A stretch of DNA of 64,000 nucleotides from Beroe forskalii (GCA_011033025.1 WFMF01000661.1:1-64000); one strand, 5' to 3'. Positions 11,718 to 25,093 are shown, numbered from the stretch's first letter. Notes: a model not told the origin generated them from the sequence alone. Made by a program: numbers and translations.

Positions 11718-13639
11718 CTCCACGGTGCCACTTTCTGACCAGGCATTGAAAGCCGGGAGTATTTTCTTCTGAGGATCTCCGTCTTCTCTGTAAGTTTCTA
11801 TCACCTTGTCACCATCTCCAAGCAGATAGGTTACCCTGGCATGTTGAGGTAATTTCATTATCATACTACCGTGGGCACTCATGGACACCAAAATGCGTCA
11901 AAAAGGGTCCATTGGAAAACAGATTTTTGGTAATTTAGGAGATTGAAGTTTAAACGATACGCGACAATGGTGCCCAACACTCGAGCATTATTTCTGTCTT
12001 GGCAATGTGCCAATGTGACCATGTAACTTCAATCCTACAATGTCAGTGACAGCCGACAAATGTACAAATCAAACTTACGAGGGGTCTTTAGATTTGGGGA
12101 AACACTGGATAACGTTGTATTTCTTGGTTATCACATCCAAACCAAAGGATTTGAAGGTGTCCTTGACAGTTTGCTCCTTGGTCTTCATCCAGTTGCTCTG
12201 AGTGTTTCGCGGAAAGATGGTCATGTCTCTGGGGGTTAATTGGTTTCAGTGGCAGTACGACATTCTAGGACATTTCATAAAATGTCGTGTGGTCAGATGT
12301 AAGTGGAAGCAGTATCAATGCATTTTAGGCACACAAAAGTATAGTGGGGTACACTTTGGGAGGAAAATCCCTACTAAGCGTATTGGTTCAGTGAATGGGG
12401 AAAGGATAAAGGTCCATTTCCATTTTTTGGGCAATTTTAGGATCAGATCTGGAAGATAAGGTGCTGTGAGGTGAAAAGACGGGCTCCCCGTTAGAGAAGA
12501 CCTGCGTAAGAGACTTACCTTATGAAGTCATGTATTCTGGTGTTATCCATCTGATCGATCAGAGACTCTATAGCCTCTTCTGTTGTCACTGGTGATTGGG
12601 TGTCCCCCAACCGGGCATCTGAAATAAGTTTTAAAACTGAAATAATTGGTATTCGGACAGGATTTTAAAAAGATACTAAAAAGCTGATGATTTTTTTAAA
12701 TTGAAAGGGCAGTTTCGGTCCAAATATATCAAATTTGTAAAATGATTCAATGGGTGAAAAATTTTCAGTGAAAACTGAAAAGTTTAAAATGGAATACTGT
12801 AAAAATTCTCAATGAATGAAAACAACTTACAAGCTCCCGCGACCATAGCTAATAAAACCGCAACATACATACTGATGTCAGCCTGGAAATGTGGAAGTAA
12901 AATTAATTTAACTATTTAAAGTACATTTTAGTATTTTCATTCCTGATTTTAGCACTTATTTTGTTTAATATCTATCTAATTCCTGTTTATTAATTTCTTT
13001 TTCGACTCAGAATATGTTGAATATGGTTACATTGCGTGTTGCACGGGACTCATTCCCATTTTATCGACCTGTAGCCTAATATGTACAGTGTACACACGAA
13101 CTTTCAATGTGGCAACACAATGATCCACCACATTCGAAATTTCATCTGCCTCGGAGAAGTCGATTTGATCTCACCACTTTTCTGTTTCGAACCATCAAAA
13201 TGATGTCATTCTCTCATCGCTGACTCTGTTTATCATTCGCAAGCTAACTCAACACATGTATTGGGGCAACCACCATAAATTGAAAATTTATTGGTATGAC
13301 TATGTTTTTTGTCCCTGAATGACACCACATTTTATCATTATATCGTAATTTACATAATTTACCTAATATTCATAAGGACAGCTTTCAACAAAAGATTCCA
13401 CTTATAAAATGTAGTTGTCTGCACCATCTGTGCCACACATAAGCCGAGTGCTGCGAACACCAGGACTACTCAAACCAGTGACGTCATTTTCAAGTTTTAG
13501 AATGCGAAGTTGACGCCTTCAGATCGCCTACATCCCTCGCGTGACATTACATCATCAGCCTCTGCTTTGCCTCTTGTGGAAACTATATTCGCGTGATATA
13601 CACTTGGTCAACAGTAGTTCGCTTTGGAGTGAGTAACAC

Positions 13640-13870
13640 AATGGACGGCTCACATTCACAAACTCACCATTCTAAACCCTGATAACAACGTCATCCTCTG
13701 TCAACTACGGTTGTTTTTAGGAGGGGGGCGTGGGATGCTGCTCACGCTATTCATAGGTTCTACAGCACTTAGCACAGACTACAGAGCTAGAGAGCAGTCT
13801 GCAAGATCACATGGTTACTTGAGGATGACGTCATCATCAGGGTTTAGAATGGGGAACTGATGACGTCACA
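13640..13870. mobile_element. Inverted-repeat element with TGACGTCA-type ends
   Basis: CTCACCATTCTAAACCCTGA at about 13664 is the inverse of TCAGGGTTTAGAATGGGGAA at about 13838, with GATGACGTCA words beside them. Related single ends occur at about 14463 (CATCAACTCACCACTATGAA) and 15228 (TGACGTCATTATGATGGTTC). It is a likely MITE family. No protein is encoded. Confidence 0.5.
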
Positions 13871-15001
13871 CAACTCTTATGTTTTCACAGATCTGTTAGT
13901 GTTTGCTGAGTTTTTGTTATCTTATGAATAGCGTGAGTATTATATAGTGGTTCTCATATAATTAGAAGCCTTTGCAGTTCATTATGGTTGCTTTTGTGTT
14001 TTGGCATTCTACACTCAGTCTTCACTTCATGTTTGGTATTATATATTTTGGGTGTAACGCTCGAGTTCTCTTTATTTTATTTAGTTGTGTAATGTGTACC
14101 TAAATTAGTAAATTGATTCTGCAATTCAATTTATAATCAGCCAAAACTTATTTCGGTTTAGAGGACATATACATCTCGGCCATGAAACACTTCTATCATA
14201 ATAATACTCATTCAGGGACCATAAAAATCATTTCGGTTTAAAGAAAAAATCTTTCTGTTCACTTTTATTGCTATCGCAGTGCATTTTAATGTTTTGCATC
14301 ACAATAGTACAATACCAATGCTTCATTGATTATTTTGCTCTATTCATTCAGTAATAAAGAGCTTATTTGTGCGCGCTCAATGTTTACTAAATGTAAACCT
14401 GAAGGAAACAATGCACGTGTTTGCATTATATGGGATACCCTCACAGAAACACTACTCACTATCACGTCATCAACTCACCACTATGAACCCTGATAATATG
14501 GTCACCCCACCCAATAGCATGTTTTGTGGGAACTATTTGTGGGAACACAATGAACAGAGTTAAATTGCATGCGGAGGTTGATTGGAGTCTGGTGTGGTGG
14601 ATCGTGTAGTTTACTTTACCAGGATCATTTGCTTTGTTTATATTTATGTGTACTTTATTTTACCAGGGCCTCAGGATCACTTGTTTTGTTCATATGGTAT
14701 GAGTCGTGTATATATGACCTCCAATCATTCAACCAAAGATTTAATCCTCAATTTTACGATTTGTAGATATTCCCAAGATTTGTATCATTGATTAGATGAT
14801 ACCAGTTTTTATCCCATGCTGTGTACAATTTGTTTGTGTTATCTTTTTAATTTGGGTCACCCTCTGTCCATATGCCTCCTCAGTCCTCGGAAGATGTAAC
14901 AATTATTAACAGTCAGTTGCTCTTGAAGGCATCGTAGCATATGATATAAGGGGCAATATATAGCTCAATACTTCAATACCTCATTGATACTTATAACCAG
15001 C

Positions 15002-15179
15002 CAGTGACGTAGCCAGAGGGTATGCAGACTATGCATTGCATACTCTGAAAAAGTCCCTTGCATAGTCTCAAATTATGGGAAAACATCTAATCATAGCTAA
15101 TTAGGCTTTATTTTACTGCCAGATGCATACCCTAGAACCATTTTGCATACCCTGGGCTCAAACCCTAGCTACGTTACTG
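15002..15179. mobile_element. hAT-like MITE with 8-bp target duplication
   Basis: The ends are CAGTGACGTAGCC and GGGCTCAAACCCTAGCTACGTTACTG, inverted repeats of the widespread CAGTGGCGTAGC type. The flanking 8-mer TAACCAGC is present on both sides (14994-15001 and 15180-15187). An 8-bp duplication is typical of the hAT superfamily. At 178 bp it is non-autonomous. Confidence 0.85.
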
Positions 15180-15514
15180 TAACCAGCTGGCACCCAAAGT
15201 CCCTTATCTGTAAAATAATGATTTTGTGACGTCATTATGATGGTTCAGAATGGTGAAATGATGACTTGAAACTTGTCATTGTGTGATTTCAAGGATTTGA
15301 TATACATCAGTTAAACATGAAACATTAGAATCCTACTACTCTAGTATATTCTTTGAACCATATTTCTGTGATGCCAGTAATTGGGTCACAATGCCTACCT
15401 GAATTAGAATATATTTTGCCAAAATTCATCAAACAAAGCCTACTATCTTTCTCTGGTCAGCCACTGAGTAATTAAACTTGAGTTGTGATCAATTACATTT
15501 TCGTTTGAGCATTT

Positions 15515-15740
15515 TTAGCAGCCTTAACCGGCCTTAACCGGCCTTAAATGATATTATGAATAGCTAGATCTTCATTTTATCTTCGTTTTCTTATCCCTTT
15601 AATCTTTTTTATTTCACTTTTCAATTTTTTATATTTTGCCTCTATGTGGATCAATTGGATAACAATTCCCACTTTTGATTAACCGGCCTTAACCGACCTT
15701 AAAAGATATTATGAATAGCTGATTTTGCTATAATTTTCCC
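15515..15740. repeat. Two copies of an AACCGGCCTTAA unit
   Basis: CTTAACCGGCCTTAA followed by GATATTATGAATAGCT occurs near 15525 and again near 15678, each followed by a T-rich stretch with ATTTCACTTTTCAATTTTT. It is a short tandem or dispersed repeat with no gene. Confidence 0.6.
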
Positions 15741-16657
15741 TTTTAATCGTTATTTCACTTTTCAATTTTTGGCCGTTCAACCCCCCTCCCCTCGTAATCA
15801 AGTTTACAGTATCCTTGTTAAAAGGCTAAATGTGATTTTTGCTATAATTTTCCTTCATGAAAAGTTTATTAGGGAGGTAGTAAGTTAGCCTTAGGTGTAA
15901 GTTACGACTCATAAATGGTATCAGTGTTGGTATATGAAAATCAACAAAACGGTCCAAACGAAAACCCAGTCGATCACAAGGGAATAAAGAATCTGCGTGA
16001 AACGCCACGTCGATCATGTAGGTGACTAGGTGATCGATGATTCAATTTAAAAGTGTTAAGATTTGTCCGGAAACCGTTGAAATAATTTGCTAATATTTTA
16101 CATCTGCCGTAATCCGTATATGTCCAGTGCAAATTCGTTGTAAAATTGCTCCGTTAATTACGTAGTAATTGAATTTACGTTTTGATCTTCGATTTCGGTT
16201 TCGAGTTTCACGCAACATATGAATTTCAACGCATGTTCGTGGTCATGAAAGGTTACCTGGGCTTAATCAGGAAATTTTATTAACCCTTAATCCGACTAGA
16301 ATGTATTTGAGACAATTCTTATCATTTTTCATTATAATTTCTAAAAATACATACCAATTACAGCCTGCTTACCAATAATAAGCTATTGAAATTGACATCA
16401 TAATCAAGTTAAAATGATGAATTTGATGACATGAGACGTGTCTTTTATATCCACGCAGAATAAACTGACGCACTTCCTGCTTTTCTGACCCGACTGCTTA
16501 TATACACCAGGTTTTAGATGATAAGAAACTAGTTCCATCCTCCTTCTTTTTCATTTGCCTGCTCTCCTCCTCTCATATATCAATACACCGGAAACAGAGA
16601 ATTTCACAAATTGTGAGAAAGCAGACAGACCAAGAACTGAAGTACTGAGACATCAAT

Positions 16658-19383
16658 ATGGGAAACAACCAAGGCAAGCAAATTTTAAAAATGTCTAATC
16701 ATTTTGAATGTTAGTTTATAATGAGTTATTCTTTAATTTCAAGCGAATCTCAAATGTTTTGTGAAATGGCATGTCTTATGAACCGGCCTATGATTGTAAA
16801 ATTATTGTATCTTATGTTCAATTAATGTTGGTCAAAGCTGATCAATCATCGTTATATGACAAATTCAAATATATGTTGTAGCTTATAATTCAACTATTCA
16901 AAAATATTTTCATGTGAGATTTATCTATCACTTTAGTATAGTACTTCAGGCCATAAGAGTGCTTTTTGGTGAATCGGGTCAAACAATTTTGAATGGACAT
17001 GTTCCCATTAATTAAGTCCTTTTAATGTTCTGCAAACTGCAGATTGTCCATAATATGCGCTGTCCTGCTGGGGCCTAATAGCTGAAGGTTTGAGTGCTTG
17101 TTGGAATTTTGGGCATTAGACTGAGCAGGCACCCATTTCAGCAAGAAAACATAAAACGGCCTATAAGATTGCACGGTAGAAACCAGATAGACTTCGGTAG
17201 TTTTTGTGTGAGCATTGCAGCTGAAGCCCCTTTCAAACTATAGGCAAGCAGACAGACACACCAGAAGACATTCCCACCGGGGAGGAAGGGGAAAAGACTG
17301 AAGCTGACAACACTGAGACTGCAGCCGAAGTCACTGAAACCCCCAATGGGGATGTAGCTGAGCACACCCCTGAGGAAGCAGCTGCTACAGAAGCAGCAGA
17401 AGAATCAGTGCCAGAACAGACTGAGGAAGCTGCCCCAGAACCTGAACCAGAACCTGTAGCAGAACCTGAAGCAGAAGCTGAGAAGCCAGAAGAGGAGAGC
17501 CCTACTTACACTTCTCTGACTGAGGACAATGCAGAGTTCCTGGACGAGGGGAACCAGCCCCCTGCAGAGGAAGAGAGTGCCCCTGCAGAGCATGATAATG
17601 ATCTGCATTTTAGAAGTTCCAAATCTTCAAACTTTAAAATAGACATCTGCTTAAATACCCTCACAAATGCAATCTTTTCTTTCTTGTTTTGACTTATTTC
17701 ATATGCTCTTCTGCTTATATTTTTTGCTCGGTGGACTGAGGTTCAAGTCTTTTGCTTCTTTTTGCTTACTTTTTTTCGGACTGATCAGTATGCTAGTCTT
17801 GAACTCTTGAAGCATTCATAAATAATAATTAATGCTGCAGCTAAACTATGCCAAAAAGATCGAATTCCAGATATCATGAAAGCATGATTCACACTTGCAC
17901 CCAATCCATGTATCCATGTTGCTTTACGTTTTGAATAATCAATTGTGTATTGTTGATTTCTTTGTGTGGATTATCATAAATATAATCTTAAATTATCTTA
18001 ATATTCTCATTAAAGATTTCCATCTTGAAGCCTTGGATTGACATGATATATTGATATCATACCTGCAGCTGTTTCTACTTTTTCATTTACTGCATATTAT
18101 TTGATATTTCGGATATTAACTGGACACTAACCTGCAGAGGCAGATAAAATGAGTACAGTTGGTGAATCAGAAAATGAACATTCAGTTGAAACCCACGAGA
18201 AAGAAAAAGAGGTAATAAGATCAATTTAAGTTGTAGGAAAAAAAAAGAAAAATTGATTTAAATTATAAGCGAGATAGTATTCAGAATACTACTCAAAATA
18301 CCTCTCCCATGATTCTTAGCATGATGGGATCCACCATTCAGCCATAATATCGAATATGGATGGATGATAAGTAGACTCAGTAGTCAAATTTTCAACTCGT
18401 TTCAGGAAGGTCTTCTCTGTGAAGGACAAGAGATTTGACACTGTGCTGAGGGTAATTATTCACGGAGTTGCCGACATCAAGCGCTCAACCGATATAGGCT
18501 CTGATGTCGACCCTTTCGTTGAGGTTGGTTGCGAGATTTGAAAAGAGAGCTGCGATATCATGCTCACAATCCACATAAGAGCAGTATTTCTGTACTCATT
18601 AGAATTATTAAGTGAACAAATGGAGAAAGACATGATGTCATTTTTCATCTGTCCGTCCAATAAACAGTCTTTTATCCCACGAATTAAATCTGTAGTGTGG
18701 TAAATTTTGATGTTCATTATAGAAATATCTTGTGGTTCCAAGGAATGCCCCTAGGTATAAATGGTAACTTCCATTAGTGAAAGTCGATGTCGCGCCTTCA
18801 AAGGATTATGATGCTGACCCCTAACCAACACTCCAATTTTCCCAGGTTCGAGCTAATCAGGTTCTACTCGGGGCCACTCAAGCCAAGCAAGACGCAACCA
18901 CTGCAACCATCGAGGAGTCTTTCTACATCAAGACGGAGTTAGGATCCCAAGGAGATTAAGTTGAGGTTCCTTCTCAAGGATCAGGATCACATGTCAGATG
19001 ATGATCTCCTTGGAACGGTCAGTTGGGAACCCCCTCCACCTTGTGACATTTGATTTTGACCTCACGGCTCTTTATATGTGTATATATCCCTGTCCTGGCC
19101 CTAATCATAACCTTTACCTTACCTTAAGTCCTAAAACCTCTAATTTCTGTACACGTGGCGCCATGTAAGTACCTGGATATACTGTTAAATCAGTAGCACA
19201 TTTCAGACACCTATCTCAGAGGTGGCACCTCAGTCAAGATGCAGATAATGTAGACATACATTTCAGGGATATTTTGACTTGGCAGAGGAAGACAACACGC
19301 TTCACCAGACAGTTCACCTCAAGTGGAAGGGGGTGGAGATAGGGAATATCCAAATCAGTGTGGACTTGCAAAACTCATTGTAA
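16658..19383 (+). CDS. Acidic myristoylation-motif protein with a C-terminal C2 domain
   Basis: Exons: 16658-16673; 17244 to about 17600 (3' end uncertain); 18140-18211; 18410-18523; 18846-19017; 19267-19383. The start MGNNQGK has Gly2 in an N-myristoylation context. Exon 1 ends AAG|GCAAGC, a good GC-type donor, and joins in frame to exon 2 after CTATAG. Exon 2 encodes a long disordered Ala/Glu/Pro/Thr-rich acidic region. The last three exons read as a C2 domain: VLRVIIHGVADI, then DVDPFVEV, VLLGATQ, EIKLRFLLKDQDHMSDDDLL and a final GNIQISVDL before TAA. The Asp cluster DQDxMSDDD is what calcium-binding C2 loops show, so a membrane-targeted calcium or lipid sensor is inferred. Exon 18846-19017 is 172 nt and changes frame near 18950 (TTAGGATCCC), one base too many for the fold. 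This is an indel error or a real lesion. Confidence 0.65.
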
Positions 19384-21454
19384 ACTGAGATAATGTAGAC
19401 ATCACGTAAAAACTTGCAAGAAAACTTGCGTAGATTTTTCATCAACATGTTCCTGTACACGAGTTTTTTGTTTTGCTTGGACGGGAAGACAATTCACATT
19501 CCATCCAAAATCAATTATTCCTTTTTCGTATTTTCCTTGCGAGAATTCTCACCAGAGAAAAACGTCTCAAATGGAAGGGATTCTCGGAGAAAAAAGGTGA
19601 ATTTCTCAAAATTTTTTGTGTGGGAACTGCGGCGAAAACATTTCTCGTAAGTTTTCTTGCGAGTTTTCTCGCGAGTTTTCTCGTAACAGGAACCCGGGTG
19701 TTAATTCTGAGTATTTTGAGCCAATTCCATGTTCTTGTGACCTAATTTAAATTGATTAAACCAGAAACTTCAAAAGTCATCATAAAATGGACTCGATCGT
19801 ATTATTCTTTATTATGGTTACGATGCAACTGGACTAGATCATATTCATAGAATTATAAATGTTGATTATGGATATGATGTAAGGTGATCTGTAGATGTAT
19901 TTTTGCATTTAAAGTTTTGATGACGTATGTGTAATTTTAAATTTTGATTTGTAAATTTACGGTAAGTCTTAAATATATAACTCTAATGAATAATTTTTGA
20001 GCGTCAAATGCAGATTTTAAGAATTATATTTATTTGTGTTAATTGGAATATTTTTAACTTTTAACCGTCAGTGATTCGCGATTATTGCGAGTAAATGCTT
20101 ATCAGTTTTACTTTTTAGTCTTACTTGCACTGATTTACTTTTGCTTTTAGTTAATTAACAGCGTTGTTCAGATATAAATTAAGAATTGATATTTAATGCA
20201 ATTTACAATGAAATGAATGTTACCATTAATATAGTCAAATAAATCTATTATAATACTAATTCTAAAAGCGTGTTTCAGTTCATCGACTCTCTTACTAAGC
20301 CTGGTGCCCTCTCAGTCAACTAAATATGGGTGTCAGCGAAAAGAAGTGGTTTAAGGCTCTATTCTACTCGTGCTAATTTAAATATGAGTGATAATCTGCC
20401 ACAGAATGCTGAATTCAAACATTTGTTCGATTGATCTACTATACGCTCAAAATTTTATACAGGGCCGAGCAAAGTCGCGATTTTTGGGACTATGTGAGAC
20501 CCAAGAAATCATTTGTTTCATACGTTTATAACCGAGCAAATTCGAGGTTTTGTATATCAAAATCACTACCCCAAATTCTACGAACAAAACACTCACGAAG
20601 CAGTTAAAACGACTTCATGGCTCGATATCTAGAATGTACTGATCACTGATCTCAAGTTTGTGAGTGTATAGTGCGGTATCCAGTAAAACGTTATATGTAA
20701 CAGCTTGACAAGAATTAATTGAGCTGCTTTTATTTAACTGAGCAGCTGTGAAGCTTTTTTAAAGCTGAAATTATCTCACTTGAAATATCTGCTATCCATA
20801 TAATAACCATACTGTGGTAGTTACACTTACTATAACACAAGTACAGTACACACTGATTGCAGTAATATAACACGTCAACCAAAAGTTGCGGGTTTTGACT
20901 CAAAGGAAGAATTGTCTCCGACTAAAACTCATGCTTACATGAATGTAGCTTTTCCGCATGATTATCACTCATTAACTTTTCGAAACCTGCCCTTTTTGCA
21001 GATTTCAGCTTAATAAATCAGTGTTTGATATAATTTTCCTACATAATTCGACCTTAGGTGCGATTGTGCTTTGCCTATGCCGAAAATCCCCTCTTGCTAA
21101 CTACCACGTGAATTTCATATTTGTACAAAATATAAAATATTGATACCGACGATAATCCATAAGATTAATTTCCACCACTGTAAATTAAGGTTGGGATTTC
21201 ATAATCAGATTAGACCAACTTCTTCTGTTCATTTTCAATAGTACAATTGAAATTGGAGATCGGCATTCTCATTATCTTTAAGTCACGTGTTATTTCATTA
21301 GTGGTGTTAAAATCAGATTTAGAGTAACCAAAAGTTGTGTTATTCGATCTGATACTCAATGTTCCATTCCTTTGTTGTCAGATTTTCAATTGTATTAAAA
21401 TTTCGTGATATTTGATTTTTCTTCTTGGCTTTTGAATCTTTGAACCGCCTTGGA
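19384..21454. other. Intergenic region between the C2 gene and gamma-glutamyltransferase
   Basis: Low GC content. It contains AATAAA-type words near 20239 that could end the C2 transcript, and an A/T-rich stretch before the transferase start. A short region at about 19520-19690 has repeats of GAATTCTC and TTTTCTCGCGAG. I see no gene. Confidence 0.4.
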
Positions 21455-23766
21455 ATGGAAATACAGAACCCTGTAAGTCACTTATTATATGAAAATTAAA
21501 ATAAAGTCGCCCTTGACTGTACTCAAGTATGACTCAGCCATTCAGTTATCACGATATCAAATTCTTTCCTTTGAAAAGATAAAAAATGATTTGACATTCA
21601 TTTTGTTGAATTAGTTAAAAATTGACAGATTTATTTCTTGATGAATCTGTTTCAGGTGTTAAGCGAATCAGATTCAGATACGGTTTTTGCCAATGATGTC
21701 AAAAAGAAAGTAGCCAGTAGGAAGGTTTTACTGATGCTAGCTGCTGCCTTTGCTGTGGTTATCATAGTGACTGTTGTCATAGTCGTTACTACATTGACAA
21801 CAGAGCAAGGTAAAAAGAGTGAGGGTCATCTTACTCACTCACTCTTCAGCAGATCATGTTAAAATTGATTATGTACTGACTTAATCTGCTCATGATGTTT
21901 ATTTCTATAAAGATGAAACAAGTTTGGCTTCCATATTTTCATGATTTCATAAGTAAAGAAGTACGATTTCACTAAATAAGCCTACCATTCTTACAGGTTG
22001 TACAAAGTGCATGGCAGTGGCTTCTGATAACGACGTCTGCACTCAAATAGGAGCAGATATTCTGTCACGAGGCGGCTCTGCAGTAGACACCACCATTGCT
22101 ACTCTGCTCTGTCTGGGGGCAGTTCAGCCGCAATCCAATGGCATTGGGGGAGGTGGCTTCATGCTGATACACACTAAGGAGGAGGACAAAGTGGTGAATT
22201 TCAGGGAGAGAGCTCCTGCAGCCTCTACTCAGGATATGTATGTGGCAGATAAGACTAAAGCAGTGTACGGTCCTATGGCTAGTGGTATTCCAGGGTCTAT
22301 CAGGGGCCATTGGAAAGCTCATCAGAAGTTTGGGAGGCTTGCATGGGAAGAACTCTTCAAACCATCGATCAAGATACTTCGGGAAGGAATAGTGGTTACT
22401 GCTCACATGGAAAATGCTCTGAAATCCAGGAAGAGCCGTCTGATAAACGACAGCAACTTCAAAGAGATATTCTTCTCTTCGGATGATGAGGAATCGTACA
22501 AGAGAAAAGGAGATAACTTCACAAATCCAGGCCTAGCAAATGTCTATGAGCGAATCTCCAAGGAGGGCCCTGATGCTTTTTACACTGGAAGTATAGCAGA
22601 GAATATTGTCAAGGCAACAGGTAAAAATGTTGGTGGATTGATGACCATGGATGATTTGGCTGGGTATGAGGTGACAGTAGATGAACCCTTTAAGTTCGAG
22701 TACCGAGGTAAGTCTTTTGTAATTGTATACTTGTATTCTGGTGTATCTGGTGTAACTAAATCTAATTTTTCTGGAGATGACCTTGGTAGTAATTTAGCCT
22801 ATCTACATAAATATTTCTGGTTTGACTAAAAATCCATTCTTTGCAGGGCACCAGATTCTCTCAGCCCCTCCACCTGCCTCTGGTCACGTGATTGCCCTCA
22901 CCTTACAACTCCTTGACAAATTCAGTATTGGGGCCTTTACAAAGATTAAGGCATGGAACTACATCATTGAAGCCATGAGGTTTGGCTATGCTATGAGGAG
23001 CCAAACGGGAGACATGGCCTTCTCAACAAAGACTCAAGAAGTTTTCCAAAGGATCAAAAACCACACGTATGCTGATGGGATTCTGAGTAAAGAATTCAAA
23101 GATTCTCCTTCCTCAGGTTATGTTGAACCACACATCGACATCAACGAATACAGTGAATCTGTGTACGGCAATTATGATGGAACTCATACTACCCACGTTT
23201 CAGTTATAGGACCTAATGGTGAAGCTGTTGCCTGCACCTCAACAGTTAACCTCTACTTTGGGTCCTGTGTCATGACAGACGATGGGATCGTAATGAACAA
23301 TGAAATGGACGACTTCTCCACCCCAGGGGTCGTCAACTCCTTCGGGTATGCCCCATCCCCAGAGAATTTCATCAAACCCGGGAAACGACCTATGTCTTCC
23401 TCGTCACCCTCCATAGTGTTCAATGAAGAGGGAGAAGCAACCTTCGTGAGTGGAGCAGCTGGCGGCTCTAGGATCATATCAGGAACTCTCCTGTCCCTCA
23501 TCAACGCTATTGATTGGAAAATGACTCTTGAGGAAAACTTTAAAATGGCTCGAGTCCATGATCAACTGTCTGGTAAAACGTTTTACGAGACTGCAGAGTA
23601 TGGCATGGGACTGGACAAGGGTATTCTTGATGATTTGGGAGAGATTGGGTATAACATGACTGCACGAGCATCCTATATGAGCGTGGTTACCAGTGTTTCT
23701 AAACTCAGGGGCGTGACAGAGGCATCAGGAGATCCAAGGAAGGAAGGAACCGGCAGAGTTGTCTAA
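21455..23766 (+). CDS. Gamma-glutamyltransferase, type II membrane-anchored
   Basis: Four exons, 21455-21472, 21656-21809, 21997-22707 and 22847-23766, give 600 residues, near the usual 570-590. All junctions are GT-AG and in phase. A short cytoplasmic tail is followed by one membrane helix (about residues 30-50, LLMLAAAFAVVIIVTVVIVV), then the ectodomain. Family signatures are GGSAVDTTIA, NGIGGGGFML, the region after NFRERAP, and the autocleavage/catalytic motif GTHTTHVSVIG. The nucleophile Thr is about residue 409, followed by TSTVNLYFGS and NNEMDDFSTPG. The small-subunit motif GKRPMSSSSPS is also present. The enzyme cleaves gamma-glutamyl bonds of glutathione outside the cell and is made as a proenzyme that splits itself at that Thr. 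No lesion is seen. The paralog class (GGT1/5/7-like) is not decided. Confidence 0.95.
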
Positions 23767-24184
23767 ATCTGTGTGCATCTAAATCTGTGTGTCATCGGTA
23801 GGAATTTTGAAATGATTATTATTGCCTAGGCCCCATTGAAGACCAGGCATGTTCTGAGAAACTCAAAAATGAAAGTTTATTCAAAGAATCGTCAAAATAA
23901 TGTTTTCAATATTGTATCATTATATAACAATCGAATCCTGTATAGAGAAAAATGAATAGAATCCCATAACTTTATCTAGTGAAAAACAGAAAGCTTATCC
24001 GAAAAAGGTATCCGAAAAATTAGAAGTAAACTTAACAGAAATAAACTATTATAATAACCAAAAAATAACATCAAAAAATAGAGTTCTATGCTCTGCACTG
24101 AAACAGGCTCGAAAAGAGGGCCCTGGTTCAGTTAATTGAATTGACCATTCTTGACTTGACCATTCTGCTTTACTTCAGACTGAG

Positions 24185-24690
24185 TCAGTCACTCACTGGA
24201 GCAAGGTCAGTAACTGGCCTTTACTCGAGTCCCATAAGAGCCTGGAGGTCAGTCAGCCCTGACCACTCACTGGAGTAACTGGCCTTTACTCGAGTCCCAT
24301 GAGAGCCTGTAGGTCAGGCAGCCCTGACCACTCACTGGAGGTCAGTAACTGGCCTTTACTCGAGTCCCATGAGAGCCTGGAGGTCAGGCAGCCCTGACCA
24401 TTCACTGGAGTAACTGTCCTCTACTCGAGTCCCATGAGAGCTTGGAGGTCAGGCAGCCCTGACCACAGCTCACTGGAGCAAGGTCAGTAACTGGCCTTTA
24501 CTCGAGTCCCATGAGACTGAGAGCCTGGAGGTCAGTCAGCCCTGACCACTCACTGGAGCAAGGTCAGTAACTGGCCTCTACTCGAGTCCCATGAGAGCCT
24601 GTAGGTCAGTCAGCCCTGACCACTCACTGGAGGTCAGTAACTGCCCTTTACTCGAGTCCCATGAGAGCCTGGAGGTCAGGCAGGTCCAAG
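24185..24690. repeat. Tandem repeat of 63-83 bp, about 8 copies
   Basis: Units contain CTCGAGTCCCATGAGAGCCT, GGAGGTCAGTCAGCCCTGAC and AGTAACTGGCCTTTA. Spacing of the GAGCCTG word runs from 63 to 83 bp because of internal indels. It lies between the ends of the convergent transferase and TSP1-kringle genes. Confidence 0.85.
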
Positions 24691-25093
24691 AGGGAAGTTC
24701 CTGGAGGTGGGGGCGGGGGCGGCAGATTGCCTGAAATTCAAAGTAGTTACTGTCTGCATTCAGAGTTGTTAATTGGTGATAATGATTTAATTTATCTAAG
24801 CCCTTTCTGCCATTGCCATGAACATGTAGTGTAGATTTCGAAAAAATTTTGATGCTTTTTGGGTATGAATAAATGCAATACAATGCAGCATAACACAGCT
24901 GTAATTTTCACATATTTTAAGTGCGTGGCACAGTTTGAGTGCTTCAAGGGTGCCCTTACCGCACTAAGTTCGCCATTTGTTAAGTATATGTATACAAGTG
25001 ACCCTTTTGATGTGGAAAGGATGCGAACTGCCCGCTTTTATTGTGCACACATATAAGTGTTCTTAGCTATATTCATGCAAAGATATGATATTT

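Larger units (their letters stand above)
10413..12870 (-). pseudogene. Truncated NAALADase / glutamate carboxypeptidase II-like gene
   Basis: Eight exons: 12831-12870, 12519-12618, 12079-12228, 11718-11877, 11381-11503, 11014-11195, 10726-10856 and 10413-10540, totalling 1014 nt (338 codons) with consistent phases. The start MYVAVLLAMVAGA looks like a short signal peptide rather than the type II anchor of vertebrate FOLH1. Recognised blocks are [33 protein letters not shown], a PA-domain stretch with LAGLIIYMDAADYSPKGV and GIQRGAL, then YGPGF. In this M28B family the zinc-binding catalytic domain follows. Here no such exon exists before the 163-bp repeat, so over half of the expected length of about 700-750 residues is missing. 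The exon 7 acceptor is ambiguous (10856 keeps frame, 10831 does not). The gene is either truncated by rearrangement or cut by an assembly join. A catalytic role cannot be claimed. Confidence 0.75.
12871..16657. other. Intergenic region
   Basis: This AT-rich region lies between two diverging genes (NAALADase-like on minus, C2 gene on plus). Apart from the MITEs listed separately and the repeat at 15515-15740, I see nothing codable. Promoters of both neighbours should lie here. TATATACACCAG at about 16500 is a possible TATA-like stretch upstream of the C2 gene, but that is only a guess. Confidence 0.4.

Noticed and set aside
22065..22406. Minus-strand frame of 113 codons inside gamma-glutamyltransferase
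   Set aside because: Antisense shadow of a well-supported exon.
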